A stretch of 64,000 bases of DNA from the NCBI GenBank assembly GCA_023159155.1, contig JAJNNX010000010.1:806001-870000 (forward strand). Reading direction: 5' to 3'. Source of the DNA: Ustulina deusta. Lineage: Eukaryota; Ascomycota; Sordariomycetes; Xylariales; Xylariaceae. The notes beneath the pieces were generated by a model that searched no databases, was not told the origin of the DNA, and saw only the letters and a program-made list of their open reading frames with translations. Shown here piece after piece: positions 11,600 through 23,598 of the stretch. The position numbers and the translations under genes are program-made. Each line of letters opens with the position of its first letter. Position 1 is the stretch's first letter.

Positions 11600-14500
11600 G
11601 GCATTACTATGCTTGATTTTCTAGCTAAATACTTTAAGTTTAAAAAATAAATAAAAGACTACATATACGTTATAGGATACGCTGGTTTTTTGCTTAAAAA
11701 ATTAAAAGAAAATAAACTAATCGAAATCCTTAATATACTAATAGGCTCTAACCTATACAAGGCATAAAAAGCCTGGGAAATTGCCTAATAAAAGGTTAAA
11801 AGCTACATTTATAGCTGCTATAAAGAAAACATCCAAGAACTACTAATAGAACAATAGGTAAAGTTTAACAGTAAAAACAAAAAGGTTATAGTAGCTAATA
11901 TATAGAAGCTGATTAATAAAAAAGTTAGGCCAGTTAGAAGTTTAGCTTTTTAAGACTTACTATATAAATAGGAGAACACCTTACTGGCTACCGAAGGCTC
12001 GGTTTTAACCTTTGCTGCAAGACTTTATAGTATTTGCTCTGATTTTAAAGATCTAGATCTAGAAAACTTTACTATTAGAGAACCTTTTTTAATAATAAGG
12101 TTTTTTTTAGGTCTAGAGAAGGATTACGCTAACTTTGTTTTTATTTTTTTTTAAACAAATTATTTTATTACTATTAGAAAACCTATAGAAAGAAAACTTA
12201 TGAAGGGAACAACTTTTTAACTCGCTTTAATAAAAGTACAGTAAGAAGAATATACAAAAAAAATCGCCGGCTAAAACACTACTAAAGCTATACTACTTAT
12301 AAATCAATAGAAAAGGAATTATAACAATAATAATAATAATAGCAACAATAATAGTAAAAATAACAAAAAATCAAAAAAGAAAAAAGGACCTAGCTATTCT
12401 TACTGTATTACTGCTAGCCGAAGAGTTATAACCTATAGCTTTTTAAAATGTTTTTATGCAAACCTGGACTTGGTTTTTAACTAGTAGAAGACAAAAATAC
12501 TAAACAAAAAGCAAAAGATATTAGACAACACAAACGTAGCTGCCTTATCTGCTAACGATGCCCTACTATTTTTACTACTAGGACCCCTAAACCTGATATT
12601 CCTAGCTACCTGGGACAATATAGAAAAAGTAGAAAAAACACCGGAACAAAAACTAGGCATCCTTAGTAAGATGTTTAGTAGATTTAAGCATTAAAAAGAT
12701 CAATGCTTATCGGCAACAAGGGTACTACTTATAATATTACAAAGCTTAATAGCTACAATCCTATTAGACTCTAGCCTTAAAAGGACTCTGGTAGAAATAG
12801 GTTTTTTAAATATACTAAAGCTAAAAGCAGTAGAACTTATAAAACAAATTACTAACTGTATTATCCTAAATAATAGCTATAGCTAAACTAACTTTAGCGA
12901 TAGATTGCTATTTATAAAACTCCAACCCTACAATAGGCCACTGGTCTATAGAATTAGTAGTACTATAGTCACTCCGGAATGGATAAGTACTGCTAGATTC
13001 CCTACTATTGTAGATAGAAGAACTAAAACAGTTACTGTTAATAATACTATTTATTGCTTTAAAACAGGCGCAAATCTAGTCTTAATATCTTAATTTGCAA
13101 AAAAAGGGGCAGAGTTTCTGTTTTATTGGAATAAGGCCTAAGTAGCTATAGGAAAGCACACTTTTTTAATAGCAAAGAAGTCCGGCGGACTATATATAAT
13201 TGATTAGCTAAACAAAACTACTTAGGTAGCTGCTTTTAATATTACTTTTTAAGCTTACTTAGTTAACCCTACTTTAAAAGTATGGCATAAACAACTTAGA
13301 TATGTAAGTAATAAAAAAATATAAGAACTAATAATAATAATAAAAGGTATTATTTCCTAAACTAAATATTACTTTTGTAAAGCTTGTATTAAAGGAAGGA
13401 TGCAGGCAAAACCTTACAAAAGAAAACTTTCCAAAGGAACCTACCCTATGGAGTCCTTTTATTTTAATAAAGCTGGCATGCTAAAAAATATTTCTATAAG
13501 CTATAATAAGTTTATAGGGTGGATAGCTATTTTTTGTGACTTTACTAGCAGAGTTTGGGCTATCTCTTTACTAAATCTAGGTTTATAGTTTTTAGAATTT
13601 AAAAAACTTCTGCAAAAGTGGGAGAGACCTAAACAATAATACTGATACATTAACTTAGACAAACTAGGAATATATATAAATAAAGATTTTGTTTATTATT
13701 ATACCTGAAAAGGTATAACCATTAGATACTCTACTATAGGGCAGTACTAGTAAAATAGAAAAGCAAAAAGGTCCATCCGAACGCTAAAAAATATAGTACG
13801 GGCAATACTAGTTATAGCAAGAGAAAGTGAACTTTTACTAAACTTCTAGCCTATTTATATTTAGACAGCTACCTATATTAGGAACAAACAACGCTTTAAA
13901 AAAACAGCATTAATATTATATGAAAATTAGTATAGCGAATAGCTAGACTGTTATTATATAGTTACTTTTAGCACACTAAAAAACTATATGCCAAACAATA
14001 AACCAAACATGCTAAAAGCAAAAACTGTTCCTTATAAAATGCTAGGGTATAAAAGTAATAAAATATATAACTATATTATCTATAAACTTGATAATTTTAC
14101 TATTACAACTGTTAACAATGTCACTTTTGTAGAAAAACACTTTTATATATTAACAAAAAATGCCAAAAAGTTAACAAAAAAGCACTATAGATCACTATTA
14201 CTTCTTAGCAAACAAAAATAAAAGCAAGCCGCCAAAAAAGCAGAAAAGATAAAAACAACTACCTAAGAAAAAAAAGTAGCTTTTGATTTATTACCTGTAG
14301 AACTTCTAGAATTATATATGCCAGTAGCTTATATAGAAATACCTTTATTACTTCTAGTACCCTTTAGAAATCAATAACCTTTAGCGCACATACTACTAGT
14401 ACTACTATACTTTAAACTAGGGAGCCCAGTACAGGAAGCACCGCAATCTTACTATAATCTATGTCCCCAAATACAAGTTTTTAATTGTTTATAGTATGGC

Positions 14501-16100
14501 TTATACGCCTTATTACCCATTTTTAAAATAGCTATTGTAGCACTATTATTTATACTGCTAGTAGCAAATATAAAACTAAAAAGCTATAAACAAACTAAAG
14601 AAGACGCTAAATAGCTTAAATAGTACAAGGCTATAAGGGCAGAATACTAGTCACTTATTAATAACAAGACCTAGACACTCTGCGAATTACTTGCTAGTAG
14701 AAATCTTATAACTGGAAAATAGGTTTATAAAATCAAAAAGGGCCCTAATAGAAAAGTTACAAAGTATAAGGCACGATGGGTTGTTTGAGGCTTTGAGCAA
14801 ATCTTTAGCAAAGATTACAACAAGACTTTTGCTTCAGTAGTAAAACTAATAAGTTATAAGGCTATTTTTATAATTGCTATAGCTCTAGATTTTAAAATTG
14901 AATAGATAGACGTTAAAACTGTTTTTTTATATAAAAAAATAGAAGAAAACGTTTACGTTTAATAACTATTTGAATTCAATAATGGAACCAACAAAGTCTA
15001 TAAGCTAAACAAAGCACTCTACGGCTTAAAACAAGCCTTTAAAGTATAGTATTGAATACTGGCCGATTTTCTAAAAACGTTAGGCTTTAAACCACTAGAA
15101 TTAGACGTTGGTGTATTTACTAAAGGGCATATATATATAGCTGTTTATATTAATGACTTATTAATAGCAGGACCTTTAAAAAAAGAAATTAACAAAATCA
15201 AAAAGGCATTATTAAGAAAATTTGAAATGTAAGATCTAGGGCTATACTCCTTTTACTTTGGCATAGCTATTACCCGGGACCGGAAGAATAAAACTATTCT
15301 TTTTAGTTAAAAAGCCTACCTAGAGAAAATAATTAAAAAACTAGGCTAGTAGGAGGCATATATAATTACCACACCTATTGATATGAACAAAATTCTAGAA
15401 CCAGCAGACAACTATAAGGCCTCTAGAGATAATACTTAGTAGTACGCAAAGGCTATTAGCTGCCTAATATATGCCATGCTTAGTACTAGACTAGATATAG
15501 CATATGCTGTTTCTTATTTAAGCAGATATATAAAAAACTTTATAATAGTATATATAAAAGCAGCTAAGCAAGTGCTGTGTTATTTATATAGCACTATTGA
15601 CTTAAAACTATGCTATTAAAGGGAACTATAAGATTTAGTAAAATAGATTAATACTGACTAGGCTGGCTATACTTAAACTAGACGTTTAATAGTAAGATAT
15701 ATCTTTAATATAGGAAGCGGTACTATTAGTTGGAGCTCTAAAAAATAATAAAGTACTGCCCTATCTTTCTGTGAATTAGAACTAATAGGATAGATATAGG
15801 TTATAAAAGAAGCTATATAGCTTTAATAATTATTATTTAAATTAAACGTTTCGAAAGAAGAAATAACCGTTATTATCATATACGGGAATAATTAAAGGGC
15901 TATAGCTATAGTAAAGAACCTGTAATTTTATAGCAAAATAAAACATGTTTTTATATAACAAGCTTTCTGTAAAAAAGCTATACAGCGAGGAGATGTCGAT
16001 TTTAAATGGATTTATATATCTGAACAAATAGCTAATAGCTTTACTAAACCACTACTACAGGACAAATTTATTGTGTTTTAAAACGCTTTAGGCCTCCGGC
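11600..16100 (+). pseudogene. Copia gag-pol polyprotein, RIP-inactivated
   Basis: Broken reading frames in several segments. A zinc-knuckle-like remnant lies near 12390-12480. Protease-region similarity is visible at about 12760-13200 (blocks like TVTVNNTIYC and KKGAEFLF). Integrase lies at about 13260-14000 (WHKQLRYVSN, later CKACIKGRM and PMESFYF). Reverse transcriptase lies at about 14750-15330, with LYGLKQ at about 15019 and YINDLLI, the degenerate YVDD box, at about 15143. RNase H spans about 15640-16090, with NTD-AGYT and the closing SFTKPL. Dozens of in-frame TAG, TAA and some TGA stops interrupt it. Base composition is far more AT-rich than the neighbouring genes, consistent with C-to-T changes on both strands. 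Confidence 0.85.
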
Positions 16101-17265
16101 TATGAAGCAAGTGGGAAAAATAGCTAAGTTTACGCCTTACAAGCTTTATAAATTATTTACTAAAACTTTTGCTACTCTAAAACATTTCTATAGGTTTTAT
16201 ATAGCTAATCCGATGGAGCTTTTACCTTTTAAGGCGTCCTATTTTAAAGAACTCTAGAATTACTAATACTTTTTTTAAACTATAACTATTTGCACCTTAT
16301 AAAAAGTATACCAAATATTTATACTTTACTAGATCTTTTATTTTACTACAATTTAATTAATACTATTTACGAACTAATTAACTAATGTTATTAATCTTTA
16401 CCCTGCAGAAAACCTTTTTGCTAATGCTAGGGCCCTACCCTAAAAAATGAAAAACTATAATAAAAAAAAATACTTAAAATATTAATACTACTTATAAACT
16501 TTTTCTTTTTACCCTTAACTATAACAAAATTACTAATAGATTTTAATAAACCTTTATTGGACCTAGAAATGCTGGGCTTCAAAATCGAAGACTTTTTAAA
16601 ATAATTTTAAACATAACTAGAACTAACTTTTATTTTAAGGTATCTAGAACTAAAACAAAAACGCAGAACAATCCTATACGTATATTTTTAATTTATTTTT
16701 TTTTATAACAAACAAAACAAAATAAACTAGACGAACTATATGCTAAACGTTCGAACTAAAAACTTTTTTAGTTACTTTGCTAGACCTGTTAATACAAGTA
16801 AATATTACTTTAAAATTAGAATGTTTAATATTTTAAATAGACCTATAATAAGAAACTAATAAAAAACTAGAGAATAGTACGTTTTTATAATTGCTATTAT
16901 TAAGGCAAAAGAGTTAAAAAAAAAACATATCCTAATATAGGACTGCGATCCAGTAGGAGTTACAAGATTTAATTGCTAGAACAAAATATTTTTCGGAAAA
17001 CAACGCACCTTTATTAAATACCTTAAAAAAAAAAAATATAGGGAAAGCACACATCTAGTACAATATAGATATAAGTTAAGGCAGCAAAAGAAAATACTTA
17101 TTAAACTTTTTACTAAAAGTATTAGAATGGACAAGGCTGGGAGATCTACTTTATTAAAGAATTAAAGATGTATGCTTCTAAAATTGCGTATAACTCTAGG
17201 CATAACAAGGAATAGTTAGAAAAACAAATTAGTAATAACCTTATATAAATACGTATAGTTCGAGT
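16100..17265. other. Non-coding 3' region inside the Copia element
   Basis: About 1.2 kb of AT-rich DNA between the end of RNase H and the 3' LTR. No open frame or recognisable domain survives. A similar 1.1-kb AT-rich leader (10512-11600) lies between the primer-binding site and gag. Confidence 0.55.
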
Positions 17266-17430
17266 AGGAGTATAGAAATTAGGAAGCAAGTAAAAAAGAT
17301 GGCTGGGTACTATGCCCCATACGTATCTACTATATATTATAGAAGTACTACCTTATCTAACTGTACTTAGACTTGTTCTTTAATAAATAATATAATATTG
17401 TACACCTACTATATACACTCATTTTCAACT
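17266..17430 (+). repeat. 3' LTR of Copia element
   Basis: Second copy of the LTR. I count about 22 differences from the 5' copy over 156 aligned positions, every one a transition and no indel in that stretch. Confidence 0.8.
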
Positions 17431-18379
17431 TGGTGAGCTTTAATTATATTTGTCACTTCTATACTGGACATTATTCTTCCGCGGAGCGGTAGAACAGAGG
17501 TTCGCCGGCTAATTACGTCACCAACCTAGATAGACTTACCTAATGCCAATACCTCCACTACCTATAGCTTCCCCTAGTCTAGTTAGAAACTTGAACTTTG
17601 GAACAGGTACCTATACCTACCCGACACAACGTGTTGTCTACTCCCATTCGCATATTCTCACAAATTAGATATCCCCAGGTTATTCATATAAATGGTTATA
17701 GCTATAACACGCCACCTTCAGAGCCCCGTTTCAGCTGGCTGGTAGATCCGAGCTAGCCACCCAACCACTATCTCCCTAGTCCTAGATTCGGTCAACCATT
17801 TCCAGTCATCTACATCCTCTTCTTGGTACACACAGGCTCGTGTTCGCATTGATGCGCAAATGTGTGACGGTGACGCCCGAGGTCTGGAGACTGCGTTTTA
17901 GGCTGGTGTGGTCATGTAAGTGAGTCAGAGCCAAATGGATTACAACAGAATGGGCATGCACAGAATCACAGGCTGTCGGCCGTGAGAGTGATACACAAGG
18001 CCTCAGGGACAGCCATCCGAAACTCAAAACAAGGCGAGGCACGGACCACGGACCACGGACGACGAGTTTGTTGACTTCAAAGTTCTGTCGCCTGTCGGCC
18101 TGTTCTCTCCACTCCGCCGCCTTGTGATGCAAACAACAAAGGGTGCTGCTTGTGGAAAAGGCTGCAGCTGTGGCAACAAAGAAAGGCTAATACAGCCGCG
18201 ACTTGTGGACACCCGATAGAGTTTGTTGTTGGACCCAAATATTGATTTATGCTTGTATTTGGGTCGGATCATGAGCATATCTCCCATTTTCACAAGATCG
18301 AGACCATCTACACTGAGACAACCACATCTACGTCTCCCCCATCGTCCGTCTTTCATTAGCCCTATCACTGGCCTCCAAA
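17431..18379. other. Intergenic, no gene seen
   Basis: Spacer after the retrotransposon and promoter of the coiled-coil gene. Base composition returns to normal within about 50 bp of the LTR end. Minus-strand frames at 17806-18422 overlap the next gene's promoter and look like chance. Confidence 0.5.
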
Positions 18380-19531
18380 ATGGAAGCTCTCCGAGCTCAG
18401 CTCGCTGAGACCCTGGGTGCACTCACTGAACGAGACAAGAAATTCCGTCAGCTACGAGCCGACCAGAAGTCTTGGCTAGAGAAGAAGTCAACTCTTGAAG
18501 CTAGGATTGCGCAACTCGAGTCGGAAAATCTGAGATTACAAGGGACGCCACTTACTGCAGGCGATGAATCCAGTAAGCCAGAAGCGCTTGCACACCGCAG
18601 GACCAAGAGTCTAGATTTTTCTCTGACGCACAAGGGCACAGAAAATCGGCTCACATTAAAGGACCAGCCGGATGCGAATAGGAATGAAACAGTAACCATC
18701 AAGCGTTCAGATATGAACCTGGCCGAGACGGAGTTCAAAAAAACGAAAGCTCAGCTTGCCGAGAAGACCAAACGGTGCGAGGCGCTCACAGCGAAGCTCG
18801 CCCAGTCAAAGACACCCACTCTCGAATTGAGCGACGATGAAGTTGTAATGCGATGGAACCAACTTCGGGAACAGATCCGCGCTCTGTCGCTAGAACTCCT
18901 CAGCAAACCTTTTTCGCCAAGCCTGGTGTCGGGCAGGTACAACGACGAATTTAAGGTGCTCTCGCCACACTGGAAGACGTACGCGAGTACGCCGAACGTG
19001 ACCTGCTACCTCTTCCGCGCTCTCATCTGGCGATACCTCTTACGATACTTCGATGTACCCTGCCGTGCATTTGGACGCGACGTCAGCAAGAATATTGTAG
19101 AGGTGGCGGGACCCCTGTCGACAAAAATATTAGATGCAGAATTCCAAGACTGGCGTATTCGCACTGCAACCCTAGTTCACAAGGCTCATCCAATCGACAG
19201 AAGTCTCATCGATGAGATGGCAACGAAGATCCTAGGGGCGATCTCGCCTCTGGTGGAAGCCACAACCTCTGTCGCTCTCGAAGCTTCACTGCGTGACATC
19301 GTTGAGACGACAGCAAAGCTCAGTGCTGCATTCGACCGATCTCATTTCGTTGTCCTCATGCACAACGAGCCCGGAGGCACTCTCACACACGGCTTTCCGT
19401 ATATGGATAAGCTAATGGATATGAGAGTGAAGCTTGGAGCCCAGGGAGTGGTGGATTTAATGATCACGCCAAGTCTCCTGAAGAAGGATGTTGAATATTC
19501 GGTAATGGTAAAGGCGGAAGTAATCTGCTGA
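18380..19531 (+). CDS. Coiled-coil fungal hypothetical protein
   Basis: Single exon of 383 residues; the ATG sits in a good context (CAAAATGG). Residues 1-55 form a heptad-rich coiled coil (LRAQLAETLGALTERDKKF, later LEARIAQLESENLRLQ), followed by a polar linker, a second shorter coil at about 110-150 (KKTKAQLAEKTKRCEALTAK), and a globular C-terminal half starting near ELSDDEVVMRWNQLREQIR. The C-terminal half, with blocks such as DAEFQDWRIRTATLVHK, looks like a fungal-specific conserved domain of unknown role. No signal peptide or transmembrane segment is present. The coiled coils suggest oligomerisation or a scaffold, but that is inference. Confidence 0.7.
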   Translation: MEALRAQLAETLGALTERDKKFRQLRADQKSWLEKKSTLEARIAQLESENLRLQGTPLTAGDESSKPEALAHRRTKSLDFSLTHKGTENRLTLKDQPDANRNETVTIKRSDMNLAETEFKKTKAQLAEKTKRCEALTAKLAQSKTPTLELSDDEVVMRWNQLREQIRALSLELLSKPFSPSLVSGRYNDEFKVLSPHWKTYASTPNVTCYLFRALIWRYLLRYFDVPCRAFGRDVSKNIVEVAGPLSTKILDAEFQDWRIRTATLVHKAHPIDRSLIDEMATKILGAISPLVEATTSVALEASLRDIVETTAKLSAAFDRSHFVVLMHNEPGGTLTHGFPYMDKLMDMRVKLGAQGVVDLMITPSLLKKDVEYSVMVKAEVIC

Positions 19532-21086
19532 TGGTGAGGGTATTGGAGTGGCCAGAAGAAAGACGCTCTTAAGAAACGTCTATCAAGTGAATAACGATAT
19601 GCGAAGGCTGTCGGGAACAAAAGTATATAAATAAGCAGAATGGACAAGCAATGAGAAGGGCCGTTCTAAATCACGGTAGCCGTTAACTCTTTTTATAGTA
19701 GATGATTCCTTAGTAGAATCGGTAGGCTGACTCTGATAAGCAGCTGTTTCCTGCCTGATACCTTCAAACTCGAAATTCTCCTATGGAGAGTTCGAAAAGA
19801 TAAGAAAAACAGCATGCATTTAAGGACCTCACGGGGTGTTGCGACCTTTTCTCCATTCACTGTACACCACCACAACTCCTAAGCAGTATTAGCAAAACCG
19901 TCCGAATGTTCGGTTCTTCGCATTCAAGGCACCTGCCTGTTCCGACGTTTACAGGAAACTTACTGCTTCATTGGCCACTACCCACACCACCTCGCACGTG
20001 TAGGGCAACAGTAAGACATGAATCGACCATGGGCTCATGAGGGTGCTCAATTAATAGTTGGCTACGGTGATCGGCCGCCCTCATTTATCTCTCTAAATAT
20101 TAAACCGCGTCTCAGTTTATCATTTAGTTCACCATTTAGCTATGAGTAAGAGGGTAGATTTTAGATATTGCTTGAATGTTCATAACAGCATTCCGCAGTG
20201 ATAGCAGCCTGAGGGTAGACCTTTAATAAATTCACAATAAGCTTGGAAGAATCATTCAGATAGTTAAGCCTAATATATCTTCTTCGAGCGTTGTAGCTGG
20301 AGGTGTCTTCAACAGTAGCGGGACTGGATCATCATGCTGATCGAATTGTTGATTGATGTTTCCAAAACTTGGATCGGGGTTTAACCCCCCCTGTGTATGA
20401 TCGTTGTTGTTGCTGCCTCGGTGCTACCAGGGTAGGTACTTAAGTTACCAGGGAAATCTAATGCTGTATGAGTGAGGGGAGACACCACTTGAATCACGAA
20501 TCTGCCGGTTTCCCCTCCGGGCTACAGCCCTGTATTCTGACCTTGCCATCCTCCGGAAGAATTGTGCGCAAATATAACCGTTTGCTTTACCACCGCTTCG
20601 ATTTCCTTTCAGCCAGTTTTTACAAGTCACGGGATGGTCCGTTGGGCTTTGGGATGCCGAAAATCGATTATTTCTAGGTCGTTATCTTTTTACTTCTTTT
20701 TTATTTTTATTTTATTTTTACAAATCTTAAATGTAGCTAAATACTACGGAAACAAACTGCAGCAAGCGGGTACAGGGGATTGGTGCCCACAGTATTGCCC
20801 CTCACGATGCCATGTAAATTATTCTCCATAACTTCTACAACATCAATATCCGCGTTGCTACACCAAATGAATAGTAGTAAGGAGCAATTGTGACTTTTAC
20901 CCAGTTGTAACCACTAAGGTAGGATCAGGCGCCAATTGAAATGGCTAGATTAATAGATTAGCGGAAATCTTTTGACTACGCATGGATCTGGCGGACAGCT
21001 GCACGGCCTAACTGCAACATGTCAGTTAGTTTAGTTGGTTAAGAACCGGGACGAATAAATATATATTCGACGTCTTTCTAGCCTTC
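19532..21086. other. Intergenic, no gene seen
   Basis: Spacer of about 1.5 kb; contains one TAGGTACTTAAG tract near 20432-20445. No supported gene. Confidence 0.5.
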
Positions 21087-22457
21087 ATGGCTACCGAGTC
21101 GGATCTCATCTTCTCGCCGCAAGCCAACCATAATTTCTCGCGCATCTTGACCGACCTCAAAAGGTCGAACCTGTCCATATCGAACCGCCTGCGCTCGATC
21201 CGCGAGGATGCAGACTTCGTCGACGAGGTCGCCGGTGTGTTCGGCCGTCCACTCGTCGCGAACGAGCGGTGCGGGAGCTGGTACATCGACCTCGAGAACA
21301 AGGCCGGGTCCGCGTACTTCAAGAGCACCGACGGCCACGCGGGGCAGTGGAATTTCAGCGCTCGACGGCTCAATCTCCATCTTCTTGCCATCATCGGCCG
21401 GCATGACGGCTGCGTCGTCGTCGACTCGACGAGGAGGGGCAAGCAGATGCCCGATGCCCTGAGCAAGACCGTGCCGATATGGTGCTGTGTTCTCAACCGG
21501 GTCTTGTTTCCCGCGGCCGAGCAACTCCACCAGCTCTACACGCCGCCGAACGTCGTTTCGCGCTCCGAGCACTCCCAGGCCGAGGCCAGGATCCCCGAGC
21601 ACGTCACGTCGCTGAAGGCGCTTGGCATCGACGTCGCGACTCTCCGTCAGCACGTATCCAAGCCGTTACGGCCGATATGGGTGACGCCGGAGTCCCAGCT
21701 CGTCCCAACCGGGCATGTCTTCGACGATTTCCACCCTGTCATCTGCTGCACGAGCTCGCGGCGGGTCCCTGGCGGGGAGATGAGCGAAGGCGGGTATATC
21801 CAGGGCGCCGGCGACGACACCGAGAACTGGGCCCTCGGGCTGACCGCGCCCGTCTTCTGGCACAACGCCGCAACGCTCCTCTCGACGCCGGAGCCCGATC
21901 TGCCTGCTCTTGTCCGGTCGCTCGTGGCGAGCCAGACAGTCGGCCACGCAGCGAATACCCCGATCCAGGTTGCGCCCTGCATATCCATCAGCCAATTGCC
22001 CGTGCCCGCGCAACCCCCACCCACCACCTGCACCATCGCCTTCGTTCCGAAGACCACGGACCGGAGCGCGTGGGTTAAGGGCCCGGCGCTGATGGAAGTG
22101 GGGATCGGCAGGCAGAAGCTCGCGAGCCGCAATCTGCGGGTCGCGTTGACGGCCATATGCGATTTCGTCGATGCGTATTTCAAGGAAGAAACGCAGGGCG
22201 CAGAGGACGTCTCGGCGCCCGGCCAGAAACAGATCTTAATTGCGTGCGAGACCGGCAAGGACCTATCGATCGGGGTCGTCCTCGCGCTCGTCTGTCAGTT
22301 CTTCGATGACGAGGGGCGCTACAAGCCTCGGGCCCGGGATTCGGCAGTTAACAAGAGCCTCATCAGAATGAAGCTGGGCCGTATCATGTTGGCGTGTCCC
22401 GAGGCGAACCCCAGCCGTGCCACCCTGCAGAGTGTGAATAGCTACCTCATGGGCTAG
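21087..22457 (+). CDS. RIT1: Initiator tRNA-Met 2'-O-ribosyl phosphate transferase (Rit1)
   Basis: Single exon of 456 residues. Family-defining blocks include the SWYIDLENKAGSAYFKSTDG region (about residues 64-83), QWNFSARRLNLHLL, DSTRRGKQMPDALSKTVPIW, and a C-terminal phosphatase-like segment with ILIACETGKDLSIG, the DUSP-like loop of Rit1. Rit1 transfers a phosphoribosyl group to A64 of cytosolic initiator tRNA-Met, which stops the tRNA from acting in elongation. Length is slightly shorter than the yeast protein. GC content is clearly higher than in the surrounding spacers. Overlapping frames on both strands are shadows of this GC-rich gene. Confidence 0.92.
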   Translation: MATESDLIFSPQANHNFSRILTDLKRSNLSISNRLRSIREDADFVDEVAGVFGRPLVANERCGSWYIDLENKAGSAYFKSTDGHAGQWNFSARRLNLHLLAIIGRHDGCVVVDSTRRGKQMPDALSKTVPIWCCVLNRVLFPAAEQLHQLYTPPNVVSRSEHSQAEARIPEHVTSLKALGIDVATLRQHVSKPLRPIWVTPESQLVPTGHVFDDFHPVICCTSSRRVPGGEMSEGGYIQGAGDDTENWALGLTAPVFWHNAATLLSTPEPDLPALVRSLVASQTVGHAANTPIQVAPCISISQLPVPAQPPPTTCTIAFVPKTTDRSAWVKGPALMEVGIGRQKLASRNLRVALTAICDFVDAYFKEETQGAEDVSAPGQKQILIACETGKDLSIGVVLALVCQFFDDEGRYKPRARDSAVNKSLIRMKLGRIMLACPEANPSRATLQSVNSYLMG

Positions 22458-23598
22458 AGGCACGGGGAAACGCTTTCTGCCCCCGGGTTTATCGATTGCG
22501 GGATATCGTGGGAGGCAGCAACGGCCGGATTCGTCGTCTGCGAGAACAAACTGTCGTGGGATGACACGAAGAGGCTCTCCCGCGTCAACTTTCGGATCTA
22601 CCATGCTCTTTGTTTATACTACTTGACGCCAGTCGTCCACCAGCTGTTCCGTAAGAGAACACTTCTCTTGCGTCTGCTGACCTGTTCTTGGGGGCAAAGG
22701 TTAGACACGGGTGGCTCTCATCACATTTTAGGATGAGGAAAGCCGGCATGACGACTTGGAGAGAGAGAGAGAGAGAGAGAAGTCGAAGATGGTCGTTTGC
22801 GCTACGCTCCCTTGGGTTACTTATCATCCACCGGGCGCAGAAGCTCCGGAGCTGGCCGTGAGCAGGTGACGTGTCTGACATCTATGGCGAAGCGAAAATC
22901 CCCCTCACAGAAGTCGCACGAGATCGCGTATAGTCAGTCAGTCAGCCAGTCCGAGCTCCGACGCAACGGCCGAGACTCTCTATGTCGTATGTTTTCGTGG
23001 ACTTGATCTTCACACATCCGTCTTTGCCTGGTATTTAGGAGAATGGCAGAAGGAGGGGGCCACCGGGTTCTACTTGAGAGATACCCGGTCATGATCATGA
23101 CGTCTGGCTGTGCTACCCCGGCTGTCTGGTGTGGGATGACTTGAACGGGAAAGTTGGCTTGAGGGTTTGAAGGAGGTTACACAATGATACCAAGAGTCCG
23201 TCACATATTGATAGTAGTGCCCGGCTTCTAGACAGATAGTTATATGCCTATCTGTCTGCGCCGCGCACCTTGTAACGCACACGCCTGAACAAGACGTGTA
23301 GCTTATTGTCCTTCGCTCGACCAATGCATCGGCATGGATCTACCTAGCCGAAGAATAAAAATTGAAGCACATTCCGTTATTCGACCCTTGGTACGCTATC
23401 ATGTTCACTATCTCAGTTTTGTAAACCTCTATATGCAACCGCCAAAATCCCCCTTTCTTCCTTTCTTAGTCCGGTGTGATAACAAGCCCGATTAATCGAC
23501 AGCACAGTCTCTCTGTCGCTAACATGAAAGAAGCAGAAGAAGGGAGTGAGAACAAGATAAGAGAAGAAAAAAAGAAAGAAAGGGAAAAAAAAGCGACA
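22458..23598. other. Intergenic with GA microsatellite
   Basis: Region between the convergent RIT1 and hydrolase genes. It holds a GA dinucleotide repeat (22759-22781) and purine-rich tracts just past the hydrolase stop (23520-23595). No gene recognised. Confidence 0.5.
22759..22781. repeat. GA dinucleotide microsatellite
   Basis: About eleven tandem GA units. Confidence 0.9.

Larger units (their letters stand above)
10333..17430 (+). mobile_element. RIP-degraded Ty1/Copia LTR retrotransposon
   Basis: About 7.1 kb of strongly AT-rich DNA bounded by two directly repeated LTRs and containing gag-pol remains in Copia order (protease, integrase, reverse transcriptase, RNase H). The domain order and the RT motifs assign it to Ty1/Copia. 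No domain is free of stop codons, and many stops sit where Trp or Gln is expected (TGG or CAG to TAG). The two LTRs differ only by transitions in my alignment. This is what RIP produces. I found no convincing target-site duplication at the estimated ends. The element cannot be autonomous. Confidence 0.9.

Noticed and set aside
21479..22258. Long overlapping frames on both strands inside RIT1
   Set aside because: GC-rich coding DNA gives open alternative frames; the products are Arg/Pro-rich and unlike real proteins.
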